The notes beneath the pieces are model-generated. The model did not search any database. It was not told where the DNA came from and saw nothing but the letters and a program-made list of their open reading frames with translations. The position numbers and the translations under genes were made by a program. Positions 51,489 through 60,531 of a stretch of 64,000 nt of DNA are shown here, one piece after another; the stretch's first letter is position 1; the number at the start of each line of letters is the position of its first letter. The DNA is from Chitinophaga ginsengisegetis (GTDB lineage Bacteria; Bacteroidota; Bacteroidia; Chitinophagales; Chitinophagaceae): NCBI RefSeq assembly GCF_900168065.1, contig NZ_FUZZ01000005.1:186001-250000 (forward strand), given 5' to 3'.

Positions 51489-51892
51489 GGCTTTATTCCC
51501 ATAATTTTCTTGCCCGAAAACCCGTTATAGGGCTTGTTTTTCAGCATCACCCAGGTTCTGTCCCAGGATACGGCATAATGTATCACTACCACCACGCCCA
51601 GCGCAATACTTTCACGCAGATACCCCATTGAGCGTAATGCCCACACGGCCAATCCAAACAGGAAAAGTTCCAGTAGCAGTCGCGCAACCCCGGGAATAGC
51701 TACCGGCGCAGCTTTGGGGTCGTTGGGAATGCGGAATACGCCCCACAGTACAGCAGCGGTGAGTGGAAAGGCCACCACCAGCACATACGACAGCCATCCA
51801 TTACCCAGGTGCCAGCCCCAGTAACCCAATATCACCAGCATTAAAATTTCCAGCAGAAAACGAACGGTTAAGTTGACAGGATGGGTATTCAT
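51485..51892 (-). CDS. YrdB-family small membrane protein
   Basis: A 135-aa protein with four hydrophobic helices. The pattern (LTVRFLLEILMLVILGYWGW, then FPLTAAVLWGVFRIPNDPKA and ARLLLELFLFGLAVWALRSM) is that of YrdB/DUF2568 inner-membrane proteins. No function is known for the family. It overlaps the end of the ABC ATPase gene and is divergent from an SGNH hydrolase gene. Confidence 0.8.
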   Translation of the reverse strand: MNTHPVNLTVRFLLEILMLVILGYWGWHLGNGWLSYVLVVAFPLTAAVLWGVFRIPNDPKAAPVAIPGVARLLLELFLFGLAVWALRSMGYLRESIALGVVVVIHYAVSWDRTWVMLKNKPYNGFSGKKIMGIKP

Positions 51893-51958
51893 GTAATAGT
51901 TTGTTCTAAATTAAATATTTTTCGTTTATCTTAAAGCCTGCTGAAAAATTTGATAGTT

Positions 51959-52627
51959 ATGAGAAGATATTTGTTCCTGGCAGGTTTTGTATTGCTCCAC
52001 GTAACCGGATGCCTGTTTGCCCAACAATCGCCGCTGCGTTTTGCAAAGGATGTTAACACCATCAAAGAGTTTGATAAGATGTATGCACCTCCGGAGCATC
52101 CTATCCTGTTTGTGGGCAGCTCTTCCATCAGGAAATGGGACGACCTGGAACGGAACTTCAGCAGCTATGTGGTGCTGAACAGGGGAGTAGGCGGCGCTAT
52201 TACTACCGATATCACCTATTTTGCCAACGATATTATCTTCCCCTATCACCCACGCCAGATAGTGATTTACGTAGGAGAGAATGATTTAGTGGAGGATAAA
52301 TCTACCGCAGATACCCTGCTGCAAAGATTTAAAGCGCTGTACACCACCATAAGAAGTAAACTGCCGGAAGTACCGCTGGTTTATATATCTATGAAACCCA
52401 GTCCTTCCAGGGCGAAATTCTTTGAGAAAGCGAAGCAGTCGAATGCACTTATCAGGGACTATATCTCTAAAGAGAAAAATATAGTTTATGTAGATATCTT
52501 CCCGCTGATGCTTGACAAAACGGGTAAGTCGCGCGAAGAACTGTTTCTCGATGATATGCTGCATATGAATAAGAAGGGATATGCTATCTGGGAAAAAGCT
52601 ATCCAGCCCCACCTGTTAAAGAAGTAA
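51959..52627 (+). CDS. Secreted SGNH/GDSL-type hydrolase
   Basis: The ATG at 51959 (MRRYLFLAGFVLLHVTGC) gives 222 aa and a signal peptide ending near CLFAQ. Block I is FVGSSSIRKW with the nucleophile Ser, block III is YVGENDL with the oxyanion Asn, and block V is DDMLHMNKKGY with Asp and His. This pattern resembles the platelet-activating-factor-acetylhydrolase-like group often found in sugar-utilisation loci, where it removes acyl groups from glycans. It is followed by a YhcH gene 68 nt away. Confidence 0.85.
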   Translation: MRRYLFLAGFVLLHVTGCLFAQQSPLRFAKDVNTIKEFDKMYAPPEHPILFVGSSSIRKWDDLERNFSSYVVLNRGVGGAITTDITYFANDIIFPYHPRQIVIYVGENDLVEDKSTADTLLQRFKALYTTIRSKLPEVPLVYISMKPSPSRAKFFEKAKQSNALIRDYISKEKNIVYVDIFPLMLDKTGKSREELFLDDMLHMNKKGYAIWEKAIQPHLLKK

Positions 52628-52695
52628 ACAGGCCAAAGATCTGGTATATAGAAAAAAAAGTATCTTGCCGCCTTATTAATACCTTTTTACAAAAC

Positions 52696-53154
52696 ATGAT
52701 ACTGGATACACTGCAGAACGCCCATCTTTACTACCGCCTGGGAGTTAAATTTATCAAGGCTTTTGAGTACCTGGCACAAACAGACCTGGCCGGGCTGGAA
52801 AAAGGAAAGTACGAAATAGACGGAAGTAATATCTTCGCTATTGTCAATGAATATGATACCGTAGATACTTCCACTGAGCAGATGGAGGCGCATAAGAAGT
52901 ACATCGATATCCAGTATATGGTGTCTGGTTCTGAATTGATAGGTCACGATTTCCTGCGGGAACAGGTGCCTTCCAAAGCATATGATGAAACAGCCGACTA
53001 CCAGCTGTTTGCAGAACATCCGATGTTTTTCTCCCGGTTGGAAAAAGGCATGTTTGCCATTTTCTTCCCTACCGACCTGCACATGCCCAACATCAAGGTA
53101 AGCACGCCTATGCCGGTAAAAAAGGTAGTTATTAAAATAGCTGTAAACTTATAA
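52696..53154 (+). CDS. YhcH/YjgK/YiaL-family protein
   Basis: A 152-aa cupin-like protein of the YhcH/YjgK/YiaL (DUF386) family: ILDTLQNAHLYYRLGVKFIK, AHKKYIDIQYMVSGSELIGH with two metal ligands, and MFAIFFPTDLHMPNIKV near the end. The E. coli YhcH (NanQ) relative acts as an anomerase for sialic acid, so a sugar-handling role is plausible here. It lies between an SGNH hydrolase gene and the ECF sigma/FecR cassette. A long hairpin follows its stop. Confidence 0.88.
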   Translation: MILDTLQNAHLYYRLGVKFIKAFEYLAQTDLAGLEKGKYEIDGSNIFAIVNEYDTVDTSTEQMEAHKKYIDIQYMVSGSELIGHDFLREQVPSKAYDETADYQLFAEHPMFFSRLEKGMFAIFFPTDLHMPNIKVSTPMPVKKVVIKIAVNL

Positions 53155-53160
53155 TATATT

Positions 53161-53203
53161 ACTTCCCGCATTTACTGCCAACACCAGGGTAAATGCGGGA
53201 AGT
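53161..53203. terminator. 15-bp hairpin between yhcH-like gene and ECF sigma gene
   Basis: ACTTCCCGCATTTAC (53161-53175) pairs perfectly with GTAAATGCGGGAAGT (53189-53203). There is no T-run after it, so it could be a terminator of unusual type or a regulatory leader hairpin of the sigma gene, which starts 48 nt later. Confidence 0.5.
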
Positions 53204-53250
53204 TCGCATCTGCGACGCCGTTTCCACTTTTATGAATCAGCCAGTGAACA

Positions 53251-53880
53251 ATGAACAGTGACCAAAGCTCATTCCCTGAACAATTTGCCGCGGGCGCACC
53301 GGCAGAAGAAGCTGCTGCAAATATCCTGCTGTGGAACCTTGTGCGCAACAACGGGCAGGAAGCGCTGGTAGAGCTGTATGAACAACTGTATTTCTATCTC
53401 GTAAACTACGGTATCCGCATCTGCGGAGATACAGAAATTACGAAAGATGCGATCAATGATATGTTCCTCGAAATATGGGACCAGCGCGGGAAACTACCCG
53501 CCGTAACCAATGTAAAGTCGTACCTTCTCACCTGGCTGCGACGCCGCATTTTTGCAGATATCCGGCAAACAAAAAAATCAAACGAAGCCGCAGGCGCCTG
53601 GTCAGATACTACGGCTCCGCACGAGCTTTCCTATGAAGAATGCATCGTTGCCGTTCAAACATCTGAAGAAATAAAACAAAAGATCAAAAGAGCAATGGCT
53701 ACGCTCACACCCCGCCAGAAAGAACTTATTCAACTCCGCTATTTCGATGGCCTCAGCATGGAAGAAGTGAGCAAACGGGTGGGGATCACCACCAAAACCG
53801 CTTACAACACCCTCGGCAGTGCGCTGAAAAGCCTCTCTGCAGAGCTGCTGGTAGCACTGCTGCTCCGCGCTCTCAGCTGA
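53251..53880 (+). CDS. ECF-type RNA polymerase sigma factor
   Basis: A 209-aa sigma factor: region 2 (FYLVNYGIRICGDTEITKDA, then MFLEIWDQRGKLPAVTNVKS) and region 4 (LTPRQKELIQLRYFDGLSME, then EVSKRVGITTKTAYNTLGSA). It is followed after 93 nt by a FecR-type anti-sigma factor and then SusC/SusD, the usual trans-envelope signalling cassette in which substrate binding by SusC activates the sigma factor. It should switch on the susC-susD genes. Region 3 is missing, as expected of the group. Confidence 0.92.
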   Translation: MNSDQSSFPEQFAAGAPAEEAAANILLWNLVRNNGQEALVELYEQLYFYLVNYGIRICGDTEITKDAINDMFLEIWDQRGKLPAVTNVKSYLLTWLRRRIFADIRQTKKSNEAAGAWSDTTAPHELSYEECIVAVQTSEEIKQKIKRAMATLTPRQKELIQLRYFDGLSMEEVSKRVGITTKTAYNTLGSALKSLSAELLVALLLRALS

Positions 53881-53973
53881 TTTCCTCCCGGGCAGAAAAC
53901 TTTTTTAAAAATAGTGGACATTTTCTTGGGAATAATCCGTGTTTTCTTACACTAGCTATTACTAACAGTAACA

Positions 53974-55173
53974 ATGGACCATCAATTTAACGTTGCAGAT
54001 GACTTCCTGTTGGACGATTCTTTTCTTCGCTATTGCATCGGGATCAATGAAAACGATGTGCAGTACTGGGAAAAATGGATTGCCGAAAATCCGGACAAGC
54101 GCCCTGCGTTTGACCGGGCCCGCCGGATATTTGATATCGTAAACGGGCAACAGGGCCGGTTGGATGTGGAAGTGAACAGGTTCAGATCACTGTTGCAGGA
54201 TCACATTGCACATAACCTCCCGGAAGAAAAAGTACGTTACTTCTCCCGCTGGCGCGCAGTTGCAGCCGCCGTATTATTGCTGGCAGCAGGTACTGCCGCC
54301 TGGTATTATTATGGCAACGGCAAATCCGGCCGGCCGCTTACCATCGCTCCCATAGCGCAACACGATGTACAGCCCGGTGCGCCCAAAGCCCGCCTGGTAA
54401 TGGGCGATGGCACAGAAGTAATACTGGACTCCCTCAACGGCAACGGCCTGCAGGAAAAAGACGGTACCCGCATCGGCAAAGACAAAGGCAAACTGGTGTA
54501 TGATGTAACCGCCACTTCGGGCAACCAGGTGACGTTCAATACCCTGGCAACTCCCCGCGGAGGAGAATACCAGCTTGTGCTGCCGGATGGTACCAAAGTA
54601 TGGCTGAATGCCGCATCCTCCCTGCGTTTCCCCACCCGGTTTATGGGTAATAACAGAACAGTTTTTCTTACGGGAGAAGCCTATTTTGAAGTAGCGCAAA
54701 ATGCCGCGCAACCTTTCCAGGTACAACTGAACAACGGACTTAAAGTAGCCGTATTGGGCACCACGTTTAATGTAATGGCCTACGACGATGAAAATACAGT
54801 GAACACCACCCTGGTATCGGGGAAGGTCAGCGTAGCACAGCCAAACGGCAACAGCGTAATCCTTGCACCGTCGCAACAGGCGGTGCTGGCGAAAAGCAGC
54901 CGGCAGATACTGGTTAGCGAAGCTGACATCGACAAAACAATTGCCTGGAAAATGGGCATGTTCGAATTTGATGACGATGATTTAGCCACCGTTATGAGAC
55001 AGCTGGCACGCTGGTACGATGTGAATGTGAAATTTTCCGGACCGGTACCGGACAAGCATTATACCGGTTCTATACGCAAACAATCCACGTTATCCCAGGC
55101 GCTGCGTATTTTAAAAACAGCCGGGATACAATTTAATATTGAAGGAAAACAAATCATCGTTGAAGTAAAATAA
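53974..55173 (+). CDS. FecR-family anti-sigma factor
   Basis: The 399-aa protein has an N-terminal cytoplasmic part that binds sigma, one membrane helix (RAVAAAVLLLAAGTAAWYYY, about residues 92-111), and a periplasmic FecR domain (LATPRGGEYQLVLPDGTKVW, then GEAYFEVAQN) and DUF4974 domain (VMRQLARWYDVNVKFSGPVP). It passes the signal from the STN domain of SusC to the sigma factor. The sigma-FecR-SusC order and the STN domain on SusC confirm the assignment. Confidence 0.92.
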   Translation: MDHQFNVADDFLLDDSFLRYCIGINENDVQYWEKWIAENPDKRPAFDRARRIFDIVNGQQGRLDVEVNRFRSLLQDHIAHNLPEEKVRYFSRWRAVAAAVLLLAAGTAAWYYYGNGKSGRPLTIAPIAQHDVQPGAPKARLVMGDGTEVILDSLNGNGLQEKDGTRIGKDKGKLVYDVTATSGNQVTFNTLATPRGGEYQLVLPDGTKVWLNAASSLRFPTRFMGNNRTVFLTGEAYFEVAQNAAQPFQVQLNNGLKVAVLGTTFNVMAYDDENTVNTTLVSGKVSVAQPNGNSVILAPSQQAVLAKSSRQILVSEADIDKTIAWKMGMFEFDDDDLATVMRQLARWYDVNVKFSGPVPDKHYTGSIRKQSTLSQALRILKTAGIQFNIEGKQIIVEVK

Positions 55174-55236
55174 CAGCACCAATATAAGGATGTAACAACC
55201 AGGATCTTCGTGTAAACATGCTTCAGGCAAATAAAA

Positions 55237-55262
55237 ACCGGGAACGCGGCAACGTCCCCGGT
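55237..55262 (+). promoter_or_regulatory. GC-rich hairpin between fecR and susC
   Basis: ACCGGGAACG (55237-55246) pairs with CGTCCCCGGT (55253-55262) with one mismatch over a 6-nt loop, in the 164-nt gap between fecR and susC. It may partly terminate transcription or separate the regulator genes from the transporter genes. Confidence 0.4.
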
Positions 55263-55337
55263 GAAAATTGTCTGGTGGGCATATACACGCTTATTTGACG
55301 TAAACAGCTTAACGCTCACCAAAAACTTAACAAATCT

Positions 55338-58300
55338 ATGCTATTTAGACATGCTGGCAAACACCCCGGAACGCGGGTGTTCGCGCAAATGCTGAAAGTT
55401 ATGAAACTAGCTGCTTTTTTGCTGCTGGTACTGGCTATGCAGGTAAGTGCTACCGGTTACTCGCAAAAACTAACCCTTAACATGCGTAATGTAACGCTGT
55501 CGAAGGTGTTCAAGGAAATCCGGAAACAAACCGGGTATACCTTCTTTTATAATACAGAAATGCTGGAGCAGACCGACAAGGTATCTGTAGCAGTGGTGCA
55601 GGCCGACCTGGAAGATGTATTGGGCAAGTGTTTGCTCAATAAAAAACTCAATTACAGTATCGTCGATAATACCATTATCCTTTCCGTAAAAGGAAAGGAT
55701 CAAATGGAGGAAACTGCGCAACCCGTGGTGAATATTTCCGTGTTTGGTAAAATCACTGATGCAGTTACCGGCGAAGCCCTTACCGGCGCTTCGGTTAAAC
55801 TGAAAGGCACAACCAAAGGTACCAGCTCGGATACCAAAGGTAACTACACCCTGCAACTGCCGGAAAATGGCGGCGTACTGGTAGTTACTTTCATCGGCTA
55901 TGAACCGGTGGAAAGAACCGTATCACAGGCCGGCGCACTGGACATTGCCCTGAAACCCAAAGCTGTGCAAACAGAAGAACTGGTGGTAGTAGGTTATGGT
56001 ACCCAGAAAAGAAAAGATGTTACAGGCGCAGTGTCTTCCGTAAGAGTAAGCAGCATCAGCGCCAACGTATCAAAAAATATCAGCTCGGCTATCCAGGGCC
56101 GCGTGCCCGGTGTTTCCGTGGAATCCTCCAGTGGCGCACCCGGAGCCGGTATGATCATCACCATCCGCGGTATGAGTACACTCGGTAACAATGCCCCCCT
56201 TTTTATTGTTGATGGCGTTTTTGTAAACAGCATCGACGGGGTGAGTCCCAATGATGTAGAGTCTATTGAAGTATTGAAAGATGCAGCTACCGCAAGTATC
56301 TACGGCTCCCGCGCAGCCAACGGCGTGGTCATCGTTACCACCAAAGGCGGCCGCAAAGAAACCACCCCAAAACTGGAAGTGGATACCTGGTTCGGCGTAC
56401 AGTCGGTGCCAAAAAGAATGAGCTTACTCAGCGGCGAACAATGGACCAACCTTATGAGCGCTAACATGAGCGGCATCCCTAAATATGCAGGCGTTAACTC
56501 CGACTGGCAGGATGCAATTTTCAGACAGGCCACCTTAACCCGCACCAACGTTAACTTCAGCGGTGGTTCCCAGAACTTTACCTATAACTTATCCGGTGGC
56601 TACCTGAAAGAAAACGGTACCATCGTGAACACCAATTATTCCGCTGCCAACTTCAGGATCAAAACAGAATACAGCAAAGGCCGTTTGCGTGTAGGCGAAA
56701 CCGTGATCATCAAAAGAGGTAACACCCGCAACAACCCCGGCGGTGGCGACGCAGTACACAGCATTGTAGGCAGCGCCCTCATGATGCCGGCTACCGTGCC
56801 TGTTTATGATCCAACACAAAATCTCGGTGGCTACGGCAGAAGACCCACATTCATGAAGAACCTGTCGAACCCCGTTGCCCGCCTGGAAAGCGTGGAGAAC
56901 ACCGCTAAAGATCTCTCCCTGCTGGCAAATGCTTTCGTGGAAGTAAAACTGATAGAAGGACTGAAATATAAATTCAATGTAGGCTTAACGGAAGGGCAGG
57001 GCAGCACCCGCGTTTATTCCGGTGCATTCGATGACGGCAACTCTGCCAACCCGCTGCCGGACCTGCAGCAAGGTACCACTACGAGCAATTCCTGGCTGGT
57101 GGAAAATACCCTGAACTACAACAAGAAGCTGGGTAAACATAACATCGACGGATTGATTGGTTATACCGCACAGAAAAACATGAGCACCGGTTTCAGCGCC
57201 TCCCGCGATGATTTGCCGATAGGTACCACCACACTGGGCGCCGGCCTCGCCACCTCCCAGAAGAATGATGGTTCCGCCAGCACCAGCAGCATCGTTTCCC
57301 GCTTTGCACGCATCATGTATTCCTATGACTTCAGGTACCTGTTCTCTGCATCGGTAAGAAGAGACGGTTCTTCCCGTTTTGCTACCGACTACCAGTACGG
57401 TTCTTTCCCGTCTTTTTCTGCGGGCTGGAATTTACATAATGAACATTTCTTCTCCGGTTTAACCAACGCCATAAATACCCTGAAACTGCGTGGCAGCTGG
57501 GGTGTACTGGGTAACCAGGAAATCGGTAACTATCTTACGCAAAACAGCATTACCAGCGGCTTAAACTATGTGCAGGGCGGTGTGTTATGGCCCGGCGCCA
57601 CCGCCAGCGGTTATGCTTCTCCCATCGACCTGTCGTGGGAAGAAACCAAGATCACGAACTTCGGCGTGGATGCAGGTTTCCTTGATAACAAGTTGTTCTT
57701 CATCTTCGATGTATTTAATAAGAAAACAGATGGCGTATTGTTAAGTGTACCATTCCCGCTGTCGGTAGGTAAAACAGGATCGCCCACCCTCAACGCAGGT
57801 GTGATCGAAAACAAAGGCTACGAAGTATCGCTGGAGTACACGGATAAAAAAGGAGATCTCAATTATCGTCTCGGGTTCAATATAGCGCATACCTCCAATA
57901 AAATGACGGCCATCAATATCGGTTCGGGCCGGCAGGAATTTGGCGGCATCTCCCGCGCAAAAGTGGGTTACCCGATCGGTGCATTTTTCCTGATTGAAAC
58001 CGCCGGCATCTTCAATTCCAAAGAAGAAGTGGCCGCGCATAATAAGAATGGCGTACCTATCCAGCCCAATGCACAACCCGGCGATATCCGCTACATGGAC
58101 TTCAACAACGATGGCATCATCGATAACCAGGATGAACAGAACTTAGGCAGTCCTTTCCCGACCCTGAACATGGGATTGTCTGCCAACCTTTCCTGGAGAG
58201 GCTTTGATATGAGCCTGTTCCTCGAAGCTGTAACCGGTAATAAGATCTACAATGCCCGTAGAAAATGGATGGACAAAATGAATGAAGTCACCAATTTCTC

Positions 58301-58655
58301 TACAGATGTGCTGAACGCCTGGACGCCGGAAAATCATTCCAACTTCCCGCGCTTCACCTTATCTGATCCCAATAACAATAACCGCGATAACAGCGACAGA
58401 TGGCTGGAAGACGGTTCCTACCTGCGTTTCAAACGACTGGAAATCGGATATAGCGTGCCTAAATCACTGATGACCAAATGGGGCATCGATAAAGTACGGG
58501 TATTTGCTTCCGGGGAAAACCTGTTCACCATCACAAAATACAAAGGCTACAACCCGGATATCGGTGGCGCTGCCCTGTCGAGAGGTATGGACAACTCATG
58601 GGATGTATACCCACTGTCACGTACCCTTTTGCTTGGCCTGAACCTCACCTTTTAA
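55338..58655 (+). CDS. SusC/RagA-type TonB-dependent transporter with STN signalling domain
   Basis: An 1105-aa outer membrane protein with signal peptide (MKLAAFLLLVLAMQVSATGY; M18 or M22 could also start it), an STN secretin/TonB signalling domain (VTLSKVFKEIRKQTGYTFFY, about residues 50-115), a carboxypeptidase-regulatory-like domain (VFGKITDAVTGEALTGASVK), the plug (ELVVVGYGTQKRKDVTGAVS) and a barrel ending LNLTF. The STN domain should bind the FecR protein coded just upstream. Its partner SusD follows 20 nt later. No hydrolase is in this locus, so the substrate is unclear. Confidence 0.95.
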   Translation: MLFRHAGKHPGTRVFAQMLKVMKLAAFLLLVLAMQVSATGYSQKLTLNMRNVTLSKVFKEIRKQTGYTFFYNTEMLEQTDKVSVAVVQADLEDVLGKCLLNKKLNYSIVDNTIILSVKGKDQMEETAQPVVNISVFGKITDAVTGEALTGASVKLKGTTKGTSSDTKGNYTLQLPENGGVLVVTFIGYEPVERTVSQAGALDIALKPKAVQTEELVVVGYGTQKRKDVTGAVSSVRVSSISANVSKNISSAIQGRVPGVSVESSSGAPGAGMIITIRGMSTLGNNAPLFIVDGVFVNSIDGVSPNDVESIEVLKDAATASIYGSRAANGVVIVTTKGGRKETTPKLEVDTWFGVQSVPKRMSLLSGEQWTNLMSANMSGIPKYAGVNSDWQDAIFRQATLTRTNVNFSGGSQNFTYNLSGGYLKENGTIVNTNYSAANFRIKTEYSKGRLRVGETVIIKRGNTRNNPGGGDAVHSIVGSALMMPATVPVYDPTQNLGGYGRRPTFMKNLSNPVARLESVENTAKDLSLLANAFVEVKLIEGLKYKFNVGLTEGQGSTRVYSGAFDDGNSANPLPDLQQGTTTSNSWLVENTLNYNKKLGKHNIDGLIGYTAQKNMSTGFSASRDDLPIGTTTLGAGLATSQKNDGSASTSSIVSRFARIMYSYDFRYLFSASVRRDGSSRFATDYQYGSFPSFSAGWNLHNEHFFSGLTNAINTLKLRGSWGVLGNQEIGNYLTQNSITSGLNYVQGGVLWPGATASGYASPIDLSWEETKITNFGVDAGFLDNKLFFIFDVFNKKTDGVLLSVPFPLSVGKTGSPTLNAGVIENKGYEVSLEYTDKKGDLNYRLGFNIAHTSNKMTAINIGSGRQEFGGISRAKVGYPIGAFFLIETAGIFNSKEEVAAHNKNGVPIQPNAQPGDIRYMDFNNDGIIDNQDEQNLGSPFPTLNMGLSANLSWRGFDMSLFLEAVTGNKIYNARRKWMDKMNEVTNFSTDVLNAWTPENHSNFPRFTLSDPNNNNRDNSDRWLEDGSYLRFKRLEIGYSVPKSLMTKWGIDKVRVFASGENLFTITKYKGYNPDIGGAALSRGMDNSWDVYPLSRTLLLGLNLTF

Positions 58656-58675
58656 TCGCTTAACCGCATTGCAAC

Positions 58676-60316
58676 ATGAAAAGATCATTTAAATATATAA
58701 GCGCACTCACACTGGTGCTGGCAACAGCAGCCGGTTGTAACGAAAGAGATTTTCTCAAACAAACCGATCCCAACAAAATTACCGATGCCACTTTCTGGAA
58801 AGATGAGTCGAGCGTGAGCCAGGCATTGGGCGCTACGTATAGTCCTTTACGTTCCTCGTTGTATGGCTACTGGGGCTCTTACCAGGGCATCCAGGATATC
58901 AACGCACTGGGCGACGATGTATTTACACTGCCCGGCGAAGAAGCCGGTACCTGGGGCGTTGCCACGTTTTCCAATGATGAAAACAACGGTGACCTCAGCA
59001 GCATCTTTGGCAGCACCTACCAGTGTATCCACCGCGCTAACCTGTTGCTGTCGAAGATCGGCAGTGTGAACATGGATGAGAGCAAGAAAACGCTTTACAT
59101 TGCGGAAGCTAAATTCCTGCGCGGACTTTCTTACTATCTCCTTGCTTCCAACTGGGGCGCAGTACCGGTAAGAACCATGCCGCTGGAAACAACAGATGGT
59201 TATGCCACTCCCTGCAGCCCTAAAGAAGAAGTGTGGAAACAGGTGGTAAGTGATCTCACAGCAGCCAGTGCCGGCCTGCCAGTGAAACGCGATTCAAAGG
59301 AACAGGGCAGGGTGACCAGTGGCGCCGCCATCGCTTACCTGGGCAAAGCCTATATGTTCATGGAAGATTATGCGAAAGCAGAAGCTACCTTCGACCTGCT
59401 TTTTAAAAGTCCGTATGCGTATGACCTGGTAGATAATTATGAAGATAATTTTACCGACAAGAATGAATTCAACGTGGAATCTGTGTTCGAATGGACGTTT
59501 GCTCCGTTAGGTGATCAGTACGGCGCCTGGAATACAGAAACCCCTAATTCACCGATGTACAACTACCTGCCGCAATTTATCGGTCCCCCTGCAGGTGGTG
59601 GCTGGTTTAAGTATGTACCTTCCAATTACCTGGTGAATGAATTTGTAAAAGAAAAACGCCCCGCCGGTGCTGATACCAAATTCGATAAAAGAATGTACGC
59701 CTCCCTGATGTGGAAACGTTCTGTATTGGGCGAAACCGATACCACCTGGTACGATGGCAAAACGTTTGATCAGCTCTGGAATTCCGCCTTATCCAAAACG
59801 GTACGCCTGTATCCTGATGTAGCGCTGGATACTACTACCAATGGCCGCTTCCTGATAAAGAAAGGAACCAGCGCATGGCGTAATGTAGCCAATGCAGATA
59901 ACTACTGGGGACCTACGCCATCTACCGCTAATTACCGCGTGATACGTTTTGCAGAAATATTGCTGCTGCGCGCGGAAGCCGCCGCTCAAAACAGCAACAC
60001 CGGCAAAGCAATCGGCGACATCAACCGGGTAAGACACAGAGCAGGTTTGAAAGATAAAACCGCCGCGGAACTTCCGGGCAAAGATCAGCTCCTCGCAGAA
60101 ATTGATCACCAGAAACTGCTGGAACTGTTCTTTGAACAAAACCGCGTATACGACCTGAGAAGATGGAATAAAAATGCAGCTACCTTGTCGGCCGCTTTAA
60201 AGACACGCCAGAAGCAGGGCGCCAACGTATTCCAGGCGAAGCACTACGTGTTCCCGATTCCGGCCGGTGAACTGAAATCCAATCCAAAGGCAACACAGAA
60301 CGACCTCTGGAAATAA
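58676..60316 (+). CDS. SusD/RagB-type lipoprotein, second locus
   Basis: A 546-aa lipoprotein (LVLATAAGC, lipid Cys21) with the SusD N-terminal part (RDFLKQTDPNKITDATFWKD), TPR-like helices (FLRGLSYYLLASNWGAVPVR) and the C-terminal RagB/SusD part (RFAEILLLRAEAAAQNSNTG, then LLELFFEQNRVYDLRRWNKN). It caps the SusC transporter coded 20 nt upstream. A palindromic dispersed repeat begins 1 nt after the stop codon. Confidence 0.94.
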   Translation: MKRSFKYISALTLVLATAAGCNERDFLKQTDPNKITDATFWKDESSVSQALGATYSPLRSSLYGYWGSYQGIQDINALGDDVFTLPGEEAGTWGVATFSNDENNGDLSSIFGSTYQCIHRANLLLSKIGSVNMDESKKTLYIAEAKFLRGLSYYLLASNWGAVPVRTMPLETTDGYATPCSPKEEVWKQVVSDLTAASAGLPVKRDSKEQGRVTSGAAIAYLGKAYMFMEDYAKAEATFDLLFKSPYAYDLVDNYEDNFTDKNEFNVESVFEWTFAPLGDQYGAWNTETPNSPMYNYLPQFIGPPAGGGWFKYVPSNYLVNEFVKEKRPAGADTKFDKRMYASLMWKRSVLGETDTTWYDGKTFDQLWNSALSKTVRLYPDVALDTTTNGRFLIKKGTSAWRNVANADNYWGPTPSTANYRVIRFAEILLLRAEAAAQNSNTGKAIGDINRVRHRAGLKDKTAAELPGKDQLLAEIDHQKLLELFFEQNRVYDLRRWNKNAATLSAALKTRQKQGANVFQAKHYVFPIPAGELKSNPKATQNDLWK

Positions 60317-60324
60317 CGCGGATT

Positions 60325-60495
60325 TTGTCTTTTTCAGGATTAAACTGATTATGCTGATTACACTGATTTTATTTTTTTACAGAGATACCTTACTATCCAA
60401 TCAGGATAAACTTTCAGAAACACGAATATCATCTTTCAAAAAAGAACTAAAATCAGTGTAATCAGCATAATCAGTTTAATCCTGCGGAAAGACAA
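60325..60495. repeat. Long palindromic dispersed repeat, copy 2
   Basis: The core arms at 60335-60371 and 60448-60484 are 37-bp perfect inverted copies; outward pairing continues imperfectly to 60325 and 60495. They are made of 9-bp units NCTGATTAN. The loop of about 76 nt lacks the strong inner stem of copy 1. The GCGGATTTTGTC sequence just before the left arm also precedes copy 1. It sits right behind the susD stop codon. Confidence 0.85.
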
Positions 60496-60531
60496 AGACC
60501 GAAGGTCTTCCCCTTCGCTAACCACATTAAC

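Noticed and set aside
55237..55246. GGGAACG as a third LacI-type operator before the second susC
   Set aside because: Only about seven bases match the 22-bp motif, and they are explained by the local hairpin.
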